This document shows, in pieces, positions 43,744-51,930 of a stretch of 52,136 nt of DNA. Each line of letters begins with the position of its first letter. Position 1 is the stretch's first letter. The notes under the pieces are model-generated. The model had not been told where the DNA came from. It saw only the letters and a list, made by a program, of their open reading frames with translations, and searched no databases. The position numbers and the translations under genes are program-made. The stretch comes from Spirochaetales bacterium (GTDB lineage: Bacteria > Spirochaetota > Spirochaetia > SZUA-6 > DRHE01): contig JAUWZD010000019.1 of the NCBI GenBank assembly GCA_030615505.1, positions 1 through 52,136 of the forward strand, written 5' to 3'.

Positions 43744-45397
43744 ATTGAATTTTCTCAAGCTCTATTATTCTTCCCCCTTCAAATCTACCGGCCGACCATA
43801 GAGATTCGGCGAGTTTGTCGTATGCATTTTCAAAACTGTCCGGAAAGCTCTTAATAAAATTACGAATCTGATCTTCTCTCTCCGGACAGCTTTTAATGAG
43901 CCTGCCGGCTGTAAGCTCCTTAAAGTAGTAGTCTAAGTACTCCCTCTCCTGCTGAAATATATAAGCCTGGAACTCATTTACTACCAGGTATTCATCCGAT
44001 ATATCATAACCCATCCAATCAAGAAACAGCTTCCAGAAGGCCCTTTCCTCCTCTGAAAGCTCATTCCAGACCTGAAAACAGGCCCTGCGATAATCCGGGA
44101 ATGTAAAAAAGATGCCGTGGAAGCACTCATGAGTTAACAGATGCTGCCTCAATACCAGTGATGAGCTTCTGGAGATTGAAAGAACTGATCCCTTTCCCGG
44201 CAGATAGGTACTGCTTATCCGCCGGATAATACCGTAATGTATGGATATCTTCTTTAAAAGCTCCTCCTCACTGTTCAGTACGAAATCCTCTTCATGAGCC
44301 CTGCTAAAAAAACGAGCCAGATCCAGAGCCCTGTAATCATAGGCATTGTAGCCGTGCAGATGCCTTACTTGTTCACTGTGAACCAGCCGGCCTGCATACC
44401 CCTTCTTTTCCACAAAAAAAGCCAGTCTTTTAAAAAACCTGTCCTGAACCTGATAATTTAAAGTATCGAAGATCAATACCTCAGGCAGTCTATTCCAGGA
44501 AAAGAGCTCCATGGCTTCTCTGCGCCATACATCCATGCTGTAGGACAAAATTGTTCCGGGATCCGCAGGCAGTGGATCAAGTATATCCGGGTAAGATATT
44601 TCCACTCGATCAGCTCTGAATAGGCTTTCATATGACTCTGCATTAACAGACAGTATCTCCGGGTTAAAGGGAATAATACCCGGATAAAGATTAACTTTTT
44701 TTAATCCCAAAAAACTCTCAAAGCGGAAGCGATTCTTAGAATTCTCACCGGCCAATGATAAGATCATCCCTGACTTCATAACTGGCAGAGTATTTTGCTC
44801 AATCTGTCTGAACTCCGCCCCGGAATACACCCTGTATAGGGTAAAGTCCAGGGAAATCTGCCAGATCCGGTCCAGGCCGCCTGATCCGAACATTTCCGGA
44901 GAAAAGCCTATATCAAGTGATTCGCCTCTTAAATTCAGCCCGGTAATTCCTGATCCGATGGTAATACAGCCGGGGGAACGCTCAAAACCCCGAAGCGTCT
45001 CTGTCAGACCCGCTTCCAATAGTTTTATACCATCAAGATTCGGTTCGCAGGCAAATCCTAAGACAGTATCCCCCAAGGTAAGAGGGATAAGCCGGCGGTA
45101 GGGTATATCGCAATCGCAAGGAGGGAGCAGGGAAATTAATTCCGGCTCTCCGCTCTTAGTAAATAGCTTTAAACTTTTTCCAAGTTCTGATTGATAGGTA
45201 ATATAAAACGCCAGATTATCCTCATCGATAGTCAGGGTCTTTTTTAAGCGGTATATCCGTCGGTGAGTTTCATTCTCAAAGATAAGGGCATGCTGAATCC
45301 CCTGCTGATCAAAAAAGGGAAAGGCCGCCTCCTCAACATAGCAGGAGGAACCTGAAAAAACAAAGAGAAGAGTCAGGATCTTAAAAGATGTTCTCAT
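43742..45397 (-). CDS. Lipoprotein with HEXXH metalloprotease-like motif
   Basis: A 551-residue protein with a lipoprotein signal (LLFVFSGSSCYVEEAA). Residues 419-431 read RQHLLTHECFHGIFF, an HEXXH motif, and Glu475 in LVVNEFQAYIFQ is placed as the third zinc ligand of gluzincins. The N-terminal 400 residues are beta-rich and unrecognised. Proteolytic activity is an inference. Its start overlaps the stop of the next upstream gene (ATGA), so the two form an operon. Confidence 0.72.
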   Translation of the reverse strand: MRTSFKILTLLFVFSGSSCYVEEAAFPFFDQQGIQHALIFENETHRRIYRLKKTLTIDEDNLAFYITYQSELGKSLKLFTKSGEPELISLLPPCDCDIPYRRLIPLTLGDTVLGFACEPNLDGIKLLEAGLTETLRGFERSPGCITIGSGITGLNLRGESLDIGFSPEMFGSGGLDRIWQISLDFTLYRVYSGAEFRQIEQNTLPVMKSGMILSLAGENSKNRFRFESFLGLKKVNLYPGIIPFNPEILSVNAESYESLFRADRVEISYPDILDPLPADPGTILSYSMDVWRREAMELFSWNRLPEVLIFDTLNYQVQDRFFKRLAFFVEKKGYAGRLVHSEQVRHLHGYNAYDYRALDLARFFSRAHEEDFVLNSEEELLKKISIHYGIIRRISSTYLPGKGSVLSISRSSSLVLRQHLLTHECFHGIFFTFPDYRRACFQVWNELSEEERAFWKLFLDWMGYDISDEYLVVNEFQAYIFQQEREYLDYYFKELTAGRLIKSCPEREDQIRNFIKSFPDSFENAYDKLAESLWSAGRFEGGRIIELEKIQ

Positions 45398-46164
45398 TTC
45401 ATGGATATGATACTTTTCGCCACCAGCACGGCGATCTCTCGTTTTCTCTCGGGCGGCAGGACCGGGTCCTCTCTCAAAAAACTCTCAAACCTTCCGAGGA
45501 ACTCATCCGGCAGCCTGGGGAGGCTTTTAACGCTTTCATACAGCATTCTTCCGGATGGTTCAAAGCATCGGTTCAGAGCAAATAAATAGCTGCACATGCT
45601 ATTAAGGAAAGCGGACGAAGATATGAGATAAAACAAATAATCATTCCTGAAGACGGCTGCGCTTAGGTCACTTAAATAATACTCTACAGATATTCGGGTA
45701 GATTCAAGAATTACTTCCCAGAAATGATCAGAGAAACTGGAGAGCTTCTTCATGATATTTTCCAGCCAATTGCTCTTTTGAAAAAGAATCTGCCCGTTTT
45801 GGATTCGATAGAACATACGGGTTCCCGATTCTCTATAGACCCAGAGCTTATTCTCAATACGTTCCAGGATCATGTCGAATCGTGCAGTATCCTGATAACG
45901 GATTCGTACAGGAAGTTCATTCATGAGAAACCTGTCTTCCGGATAAACCAGGGCTGTATCAAAAGCAGCCGCATTTTGAAACTGCTCTCTGCGATCGCCT
46001 GCGGGAAGCAAATTCCCCTTGTGGTAGACATCCATGATGATATTAAAATAGGGATCAATGGTTATGATTTTCGCCGCCTCACCTAAGACAATCGCCTCGA
46101 TTCCATTCCAGCTTGAGATAATTTCTGCAAGCTGACCGGAGATTTTTTCAACTTTTCTCTGCAA
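45394..46164 (-). CDS. Nucleotidyltransferase-like protein (DUF4037-like), tentative
   Basis: A 256-residue protein without a signal peptide. Near residue 36, IDPYFNIIMDVYHKGNLLP resembles the acidic pair of nucleotidyltransferases such as DUF4037 proteins, with helical C-terminal parts (FLISSSAFLNSMCSYLFALNR). The usual Gly-Ser before the acidic pair is GEA here, so catalysis is uncertain. It is the first gene of the pair with the HEXXH lipoprotein. Confidence 0.55.
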   Translation of the reverse strand: MQRKVEKISGQLAEIISSWNGIEAIVLGEAAKIITIDPYFNIIMDVYHKGNLLPAGDRREQFQNAAAFDTALVYPEDRFLMNELPVRIRYQDTARFDMILERIENKLWVYRESGTRMFYRIQNGQILFQKSNWLENIMKKLSSFSDHFWEVILESTRISVEYYLSDLSAAVFRNDYLFYLISSSAFLNSMCSYLFALNRCFEPSGRMLYESVKSLPRLPDEFLGRFESFLREDPVLPPERKREIAVLVAKSIISMK

Positions 46165-46323
46165 CCTGTACCTCCTCGTTCATTCTGGCTAAATCATACC
46201 ACAAATGATATGATTGACAAAGGATTATATGCCATTGTGATTAAAGAACCTTCAGTGAAGAAACTGCGCCTCTGCTTGACTCACTCTATCAGGGAAAGTG
46301 AAAATAGAAGGAGGAACTCTTAA

Positions 46324-46938
46324 ATGGAATTTCTTCTCTGCGCCCTGACTCCTCCGGGAAGCATCAATAGAGAGATTGGAAAAATCCGGGATATACTTTA
46401 TTCCCGTTGGGGATTAGCTTCTGCCCTTGCTCTTCCCGTACTGATTCCCCTTCTGTTTCTTCCGATTGATATTGATATACCTGATAAAAAGAAGCTTAAA
46501 ACCCTTGCCGTCTCAGGATTCTATTGTGTTACTCGTACATTTGCCCCAATCGGAAGGCATCTATTTCTAGGGCTGGACTGCATGTATAGGGCCAAAGAGT
46601 TAGCTGCTTTTGTTGAAACTCTCATCCCCCGCTCCCCTGGGAAACCAGATATATGGAGACCTATCCCTGAGCTTTCAGGTTTTTATCTATGCGAGCTTGA
46701 AAATCTTTCCGGTTTTGAGGAGGTAATCGCCTCTTTAGAGCCTCCTCCAAAACTTCATTTTCCAATCCATACCATCTCCTTTGTAAAGGCGGAAATCCTA
46801 TCAGCAGACAATACACATGCTTTACCCGGAACAGGCAGACAGGTTGGCATGGAGCCTATATCCACCTCAACACGTTTTAACTGGTGGCAGGCTCTGCAGT
46901 GGGAAGAAGTGACTGTAGTCCGTCTTAAAAAAGCCTAA
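46324..46938 (+). CDS. Hypothetical protein
   Basis: A 204-residue protein with a GGAGG ribosome-binding site. A hydrophobic stretch ALALPVLIPLLFLP occurs near residue 38, with KLHFPIHTISFVKAEIL later. The overall beta-alpha pattern vaguely recalls 2H phosphoesterases, but only one H-x-[ST]-like motif (HTIS) is seen, so I do not assign that family. Confidence 0.55.
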   Translation: MEFLLCALTPPGSINREIGKIRDILYSRWGLASALALPVLIPLLFLPIDIDIPDKKKLKTLAVSGFYCVTRTFAPIGRHLFLGLDCMYRAKELAAFVETLIPRSPGKPDIWRPIPELSGFYLCELENLSGFEEVIASLEPPPKLHFPIHTISFVKAEILSADNTHALPGTGRQVGMEPISTSTRFNWWQALQWEEVTVVRLKKA

Positions 46939-47627
46939 ACAAGGCTCGCAAGATTCCGTCTGACAATAACTTTTAAAGCCTGAATAACCTGTTCGACGCT
47001 TAATGAAAATCCTGCCCTATTTAGAGTTGTACAAAAATCAGAATGATTCCGGTCTTTTCTATAATCAGGAGATTTGGATGGATATGTCAGATACCGGCTG
47101 AAGAGGGATATATCGTTGTTCACCAGCAGGCCGGACTGGTAGAATAAGATCAGCCGCCTGCGGTACAGAGAGGCGCCCAAAATCTTTCGATTGCCTATTG
47201 CCAGATCCGTGATCCCCCGATCCTCGACATTCTTAACTCCAAGAGAGGAAAGAGCTTCTCTGACCCAGCTATTGATCCACTGGGCATACACAAGGTTATT
47301 GAAAGGCAGGCCGACCCTGGTAACCAGGGCAAGGACAACCTGTCCGGGAGAGAGAACAACGGTGCCTCCCCCTCCTTTTCGTCTTAATATGGGTATGTCA
47401 TCAGCCCTGGCATGCTCCAGTATAATATCCGCTTCCACTTTCCTGCCTGCGCCCAGCACTATTGCAGCATGAGAGGGTTCATAGATGGTGAATACCGGCT
47501 TAATCCCGGCAAGAAAGACCTCCAGAAGGTGCTCATTCACAGTCCGGTTATCGCCCGCGCGCCCTTTCCCATTCTCACATACAATGTATCGTGGCGATTT
47601 ATGCTTAGCCGCCTTATTTTGGCCCAT
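46935..47627 (-). CDS. Lipoate-protein ligase A family protein
   Basis: A 230-residue member of the biotin/lipoate ligase fold: ILRRKGGGGTVVLSPGQVVL is the RRxxGGG signature, followed by GNRKILGASLYRRRLILFYQ with the catalytic Lys, and LLVNNDISLFSRYLTYPSKSPDY. It attaches lipoate or a relative to proteins. It lies 10 bases after apgM and ends overlapping the convergent gene by 4 bases. Confidence 0.85.
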   Translation of the reverse strand: MGQNKAAKHKSPRYIVCENGKGRAGDNRTVNEHLLEVFLAGIKPVFTIYEPSHAAIVLGAGRKVEADIILEHARADDIPILRRKGGGGTVVLSPGQVVLALVTRVGLPFNNLVYAQWINSWVREALSSLGVKNVEDRGITDLAIGNRKILGASLYRRRLILFYQSGLLVNNDISLFSRYLTYPSKSPDYRKDRNHSDFCTTLNRAGFSLSVEQVIQALKVIVRRNLASLV

Positions 47628-47637
47628 CTCCGCTACT

Positions 47638-48837
47638 TCAGGCTCCGTATTTTTTCAGTTTATCCGCATAGGCCAGTGCTAAACGGATCAGCATAATCCC
47701 CGGTATAATCCCCCAGAGTCCGGCAGCGCAGGCTCTTTCCCCGAACTCCTTAACTCCATCCGGTCTGACAACGTCGGAGCGAATCATGAATGGAACGGGA
47801 TGAGAGGAATGAGCCTTTAATAAGCAGGGTGTGGAATGATCACCGGTTACAATCAGGACATCCGGTTCAAGCTCCACCAATTTGGGAATAAAAGCATCAA
47901 CTCTTTCAATTTCAGCGATTTTACCTTCAAAATTTCCATCCTCGCCCTTAGAGTCCGTATACTTATAGTGTACAAAGAAGAAATCATACTCCTCCCAATG
48001 ATCCCTCAAAGCGTGTGCCTGGTCATTCAAATCCTTAAGATCTTCCACAACTTCCATGCCTAGTAGTCTGCCCACTCCCTTGTAATCCGGGTAAACCACT
48101 AAAGCCAGGGGGTTCAAACCGAACTGCTCTTCCATTGAAGGAATAACCGGCAATTCAGCAAATCCCCGCATCAGTATGGCATTAGCCGGCTGCCTGCCCT
48201 TTAAAAGCTCCGATACCTGGCGAATAAACTCACCGGCAATCTCAGCCGCTTTCCTTCCCTTATCAGATGTGGGTTTCGGATCCAGTGATCTAACCCCAGT
48301 CATCTGCGGATCAGTATCAGTTACGTGATCCGAAAGGCCTCCACTTCTGAAAACCGCAACAGCCCGGTAGTCCTTCACCGGCTTTACAAACACCTCCACT
48401 CCGGGAATAGACACGGACTTTAGCAGCTCACACAGCTCGGCACATTTTTCGGTTGGAATACGGCCGGCTCTTCTATCGGTGATATTCCCTTTAGAATCCA
48501 TGCTGGCGAAGTTCAGCCGCGCTGCCACATCACCAGCCTGCATGGGAAAGCCAATACCTAAGGCGGCTACCACGCCGCGACCGATAGAATAATCCGTGGG
48601 CTGATAGCCGAAGAGCGCCAGATGTCCTGGAGCGGAACCAGGAGTTATACCGAAACCTATAGGCAGGTGGAGGCCGCACTCCGATTCTGAAGCCAGAGCG
48701 TTAAGATGGGGAGTTTTGGCGCTCTCCAGTTCTGTTTTTCCCCCCTTCTGCATGGGAAGCCCGCCCACTCCATCTATCACCAGGAGGACAATTTTTTTCT
48801 TGTTTTTCTGAATAAGCTCATGTATAGTTTCAAGCAT
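47638..48837 (-). CDS. apgM: 2,3-bisphosphoglycerate-independent phosphoglycerate mutase, archaeal type
   Basis: A 399-residue ApgM-type enzyme: KKIVLLVIDGVGGLPMQKGG holds the first metal-binding Asp, followed by TPHLNALASES, GSAPGHLALFGYQP with the phospho-acceptor Ser, and VIVTGDHSTPC. It interconverts 3- and 2-phosphoglycerate in glycolysis. ATG at 48837 with AGGAG is chosen over the TTG one codon upstream. Confidence 0.92.
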   Translation of the reverse strand: MLETIHELIQKNKKKIVLLVIDGVGGLPMQKGGKTELESAKTPHLNALASESECGLHLPIGFGITPGSAPGHLALFGYQPTDYSIGRGVVAALGIGFPMQAGDVAARLNFASMDSKGNITDRRAGRIPTEKCAELCELLKSVSIPGVEVFVKPVKDYRAVAVFRSGGLSDHVTDTDPQMTGVRSLDPKPTSDKGRKAAEIAGEFIRQVSELLKGRQPANAILMRGFAELPVIPSMEEQFGLNPLALVVYPDYKGVGRLLGMEVVEDLKDLNDQAHALRDHWEEYDFFFVHYKYTDSKGEDGNFEGKIAEIERVDAFIPKLVELEPDVLIVTGDHSTPCLLKAHSSHPVPFMIRSDVVRPDGVKEFGERACAAGLWGIIPGIMLIRLALAYADKLKKYGA

Positions 48838-48965
48838 CAATTTACTCCTATTCGAAGATGTTAAACCTTAATATTAAGGTACATAATCGCTTTAAAGTAA
48901 TGCTCGCTAAAGACTTGGTCAAGATGAGGTATGATTCTGCATAAAAATAAAAGAAATTTAACATC

Positions 48966-49000
48966 TTGCAAAAAATAATAATTGTATTATCATTAATACA
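48966..49000 (+). promoter_or_regulatory. argR promoter overlapped by an 18-base palindrome
   Basis: TTGCAA (48966-48971), 16 bases, TATCAT (48988-48993). The -10 lies within TGTATTATCATTAATACA (48983-49000), with 7-base arms around TCAT. TGTAT/ATACA half-sites recall ARG boxes, but the spacing differs, so autorepression by ArgR is only suggested. Confidence 0.5.
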
Positions 49001-49022
49001 TATTATCTGTAAGGAGGAGCAA

Positions 49023-49490
49023 CTGACCGGTCAGGAATCACGACGAAGGCTTATACTATCAATTTTAAAAGATGAAAAAATTCACAGTCAGGAGGAACTC
49101 CAGCAGCGTTTGAAACGGGAAGGCAAGGATGTTACCCAGGCAACTCTTTCCCGGGATTTGAAATTTCTTCGTATTGCCAGGGTGCCTGACCCTGTTGAAG
49201 GATATGTCTATGCGGTAAAGGGGGAAGTGGAAATGTATCCCGAACCTTACCTCTACGATGATATCAAACGCGGCATTGTTGACATACAGTTCTCGGGTAA
49301 TCTGGCCGTTATCCATACTAAACTTGGCCTTGGACATGGTGTGGGTTATGCTGTTGACCGCCTGGAGATTCCTGAGGTTCTTGGCACCATCGGTGGAGAG
49401 GACACCCTGCTTGTCATATTTAAGGAAAATGCAGATAAGTCCAATTTCATAAAAATAATCACCGGTGGAAGCGGCCTGTCCGCTGAATAG
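49023..49490 (+). CDS. argR: Arginine repressor ArgR, apparent CTG start
   Basis: A 155-residue ArgR. N-terminal winged helix: SRRRLILSILKDEKIHSQEELQQRL, TQATLSRDLKFLRIARV. C-terminal arginine-binding domain: LGLGHGVGYAVDRLEIPEVLGTIGGEDTLLVIF, where the GTIxGxDT-like loop is GTIGGEDT. The only well-placed start behind AAGGAGG is CTG at 49023; no ATG, GTG or TTG occurs nearby downstream. An upstream TTG at 48966 would put the ribosome-binding site and palindrome inside the gene. Confidence 0.88.
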   Translation: MTGQESRRRLILSILKDEKIHSQEELQQRLKREGKDVTQATLSRDLKFLRIARVPDPVEGYVYAVKGEVEMYPEPYLYDDIKRGIVDIQFSGNLAVIHTKLGLGHGVGYAVDRLEIPEVLGTIGGEDTLLVIFKENADKSNFIKIITGGSGLSAE

Positions 49491-49558
49491 ACTTTTTCAA
49501 GTCATTAACTCTATTTCTCTTCTATAACTCAACACCTTCTTTAGGATTAATACTCCTA

Positions 49559-49588
49559 TTGACCCCCTCCACTGAAAGTAAGTATATT
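49559..49588 (+). promoter_or_regulatory. Promoter of the tRNA pair
   Basis: TTGACC (49559-49564), 18 bases, TATATT (49583-49588), 15 bases before the mature tRNA-Pro end. Confidence 0.6.
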
Positions 49589-49603
49589 GAGGTGAAATTC
49601 TAC

Positions 49604-49676
49604 CGGGATGTAGCCTAGTGGCTAGGGCGCCTGCTTTGGGAGCAGGAGATCGGAGGTTCAACTCCTCTCATCCCGA
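49604..49676 (+). tRNA. tRNA-Pro (anticodon TGG)
   Basis: The acceptor CGGGATG pairs with CATCCCG. The anticodon arm is CCTGC-TTTGGGA-GCAGG with TGG at its centre. The T-arm GGAGG-TTCAACT-CCTC and discriminator A follow. CCA is not encoded. Confidence 0.95.
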
Positions 49677-49679
49677 GAT

Positions 49680-49753
49680 GCGTCCATAGCTCAGCTGGAT
49701 AGAGCAACAGCCTTCTAAGCTGTGGGTCGGAGGTTCGAATCCTCCTGGACGTG
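49680..49753 (+). tRNA. tRNA-Arg (anticodon TCT)
   Basis: The acceptor GCGTCCA pairs with TGGACGT (one G-U). The anticodon loop CTTCTAA gives TCT, for AGA codons. The T-arm GGAGG-TTCGAAT-CCTCC is complete. CCA is not encoded. It follows tRNA-Pro by 3 bases, on the same transcript. Confidence 0.95.
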
Positions 49754-49904
49754 CTATTGCGAATGTGTTAGGTTGAAACTCTGAGCTTCTGAGCCATATC
49801 CCGGACCAGCAAGTTCAATTCCTCTGGGATCCTGCCCGGGTCGTCGAAACTGGACTTAGGTAAATTCCCTGATATAGAAAAATCTTAATAAATGTTTTTA
49901 AAAC

Positions 49905-49964
49905 TTGACTTTTTAAAGCTCATAGTATAACATATGTTATATAACTTCTGTTATAATAACTTCT
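49905..49964 (+). promoter_or_regulatory. Promoter and palindromic operator of the TetR gene
   Basis: TTGACT at 49905 and a -10 near 49926-49933. TATAACATATGTTATA (49926-49941) is a perfect 16-base palindrome. ATAACTTCT follows twice (49941-49949, 49956-49964), 15 bases apart. This is a good candidate for self-repression by the TetR protein. Confidence 0.6.
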
Positions 49965-50000
49965 AGTAAATGGGATCATAATTACTCGAGGAGGTAAAAT

Positions 50001-50582
50001 GTGTCACCGAAGAGTAAGAGTTTCAGCAGAAAAGACATAATTAACGCAGCCTTTGAGGTGGTAAGGAAACGGGGCCGGGAAAAGCTTTCGGCGCGCACTG
50101 TTGCCCGGGTAATGAACTCATCTACCATGCCCATATATTCATACATGCAATCCATGAAGAAACTGGAAGAAGAGCTGGCATATAAAGCAAGCGAACTCCT
50201 CTATCAGTATCAAACCACCCGAAGGACCGGCCACACTTTTTTAGATATGGGAATAGGGTATGTAATCTTTGCCAGGGAGGAATGTCACCTTTTCAGGTAC
50301 ATGTTCATGACGGAGCATAGTGCCAGAGACTTACAGGATCGTAGGTTCGATACTGATTTAAATACGCTTATTGAAAAAATGGGGGATGACCAAACCCTCG
50401 AAGGACTGGATAAGCAGCAGATGCAGAAAATTCTTGAAAAGATGTGGATATTTGTGCATGGGCTTGCCACACTTTTAAGCTTTGGCGTTTTTGAGCATGA
50501 CAGCGAAGAATATATTATTGAGCTTATAAGACAGACAGGCGGTGATGTTATCCGGGGGGAGATGAAAAGACATGATAAATAA
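50001..50582 (+). CDS. TetR-family transcription regulator
   Basis: A 193-residue regulator. The N-terminal helix-turn-helix reads FSRKDIINAAFEVVRKRGRE then SARTVARVMNSSTMPIYSYM. The C-terminal domain is helical (MWIFVHGLATLLSFGVF). The start is GTG at 50001 behind GGAGG; an out-of-frame ATG at 49999 overlaps it. The 3' end overlaps the BamA-like gene, so it probably controls that gene as well as itself. Confidence 0.87.
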   Translation: MSPKSKSFSRKDIINAAFEVVRKRGREKLSARTVARVMNSSTMPIYSYMQSMKKLEEELAYKASELLYQYQTTRRTGHTFLDMGIGYVIFAREECHLFRYMFMTEHSARDLQDRRFDTDLNTLIEKMGDDQTLEGLDKQQMQKILEKMWIFVHGLATLLSFGVFEHDSEEYIIELIRQTGGDVIRGEMKRHDK

Positions 50583-51882
50583 ACAATTTATCCGTATACT
50601 TATCTTTTTCTCGGTTCTATTTTCCCTGACATTTGCAGGAATATGGGCTGATTCCGACACAGTATATATCAGTAAAATCAGGATAGTTATAGAAGAAAAA
50701 AGCTATCTCTGGGATGATAAAGAAAAAATCCCTGAAAAAGAGGGGGGAATCACTGCACCCTCCACAGTAATTTCTTTTATATCCTTTGGGCCTGGGGACA
50801 GACTGACGGTTCCTAAACTGGAAAAAAAGGTAAAGCTTGCTGAAAGAAGACTTCTTCTCTCAGGCTATTTTTTCAAAGCTCAAGTTATTATCGTTCCTCC
50901 ACGTAAAAAGCCTGAGTCAAGGACCATACTGATTAAGGTCAAGGAAGGGTTTCTCTACCGATTTGGAGGGGGAAATGCATTTGCGATGTTCGGAAAGGAA
51001 AACCTTTGGGGCAAGAGGAAACAATTCGAGCTATTCCTGGGGTATAACCTTGCGGGGGGCTCTTTTGTGGATGAGAACTTCCTAAGCCGGAATCTGGTTC
51101 TGGGAACAAGCGCCTATTAGAGAAATCAGGGTTTCGGAACTTCACCCATTGCAGACTATCACCGTGTTTATGCAACAGTCATAGGGGGCTTCAGGCTCCA
51201 TCCCGATCTATTCTTAGGACTTGACCTTGGAGCAAGGTATGTTTCTTTTACAAGCTCTAAAGAAGATATTAGCCAGGAATTTTTAGGCGGCAGGCAGAGA
51301 AGCGATATTATTCTTTCCCCAAATCTTAGCTGGGTGATCTATCCCGTAAGAACGGAAAGAACTAATGAACTCAAACTGGAAGGCAGGGGGAATCTTTACT
51401 GGGTTCCGGAGCAGGAAGATATAACCGGTTCTCTGCTTCTTAAAGCAGCAGCAAGTTATGAGTTCATAAAAGGCCATTCTGCAGATATCCAGGTATCAGG
51501 CGGGGGGGCTGTATCAGCCCTGCCCTATCTGGATAAATTCGACCTCTATAACACCGAGGATCTTTCAATTCGCTCGGATCAGAATCTTAGAGACCTGCTT
51601 GTGGAAGAATTCCTTTTAATAAATTTCGAATACCGCTTCTCTTTATTGAAATTCTTTATTCCCCCTATTTTTAACATAGGGATAAAGGGATTTCTCTTCA
51701 CTGATTTAGGTTGGGCTGCCGAGTATAACAGGATCTTGTTTGAAGAGCCCTTAAGGGATGCCTATGGAGCAGGACTCAGGATTGTGCTTGATAATCCTGT
51801 TTTTGCTTCTTTTTCCTTTTCCTATGGTATCAACCGTTACGGGAAGGGGAGGTTTGTATTTGCGGTAACAAGCGGCTTTTAA
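50572..51882 (+). pseudogene. BamA/Omp85-like barrel protein interrupted by an amber codon
   Basis: The frame of 437 codons begins INKQFIRILIFFSVLFSLTF (signal peptide). A POTRA-like domain (LTVPKLEKKVKLAERRLLLSG, then RTILIKVKEG) and a beta-barrel part follow, ending FVFAVTSGF. Codon 183 is TAG (51118-51120, between SAY and RNQGF). Both sides are in the same frame and clearly one protein. It is short for BamA, with a single POTRA; a surface-antigen-type relative is likely. A single-base change (CAG to TAG) or a sequencing error would explain the stop. Confidence 0.7.
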
Positions 51883-51930
51883 GTTTTTTAAAGAGCTGTA
51901 TCTATAAATATTTTAATGGAGGTTTGAGAT

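Noticed and set aside
50572-51882. Pyrrolysine or amber-reassigned protein
   Set aside because: TAG also ends argR and glmS in this window and no pyrrolysine genes are visible; a point mutation or read error is more likely.
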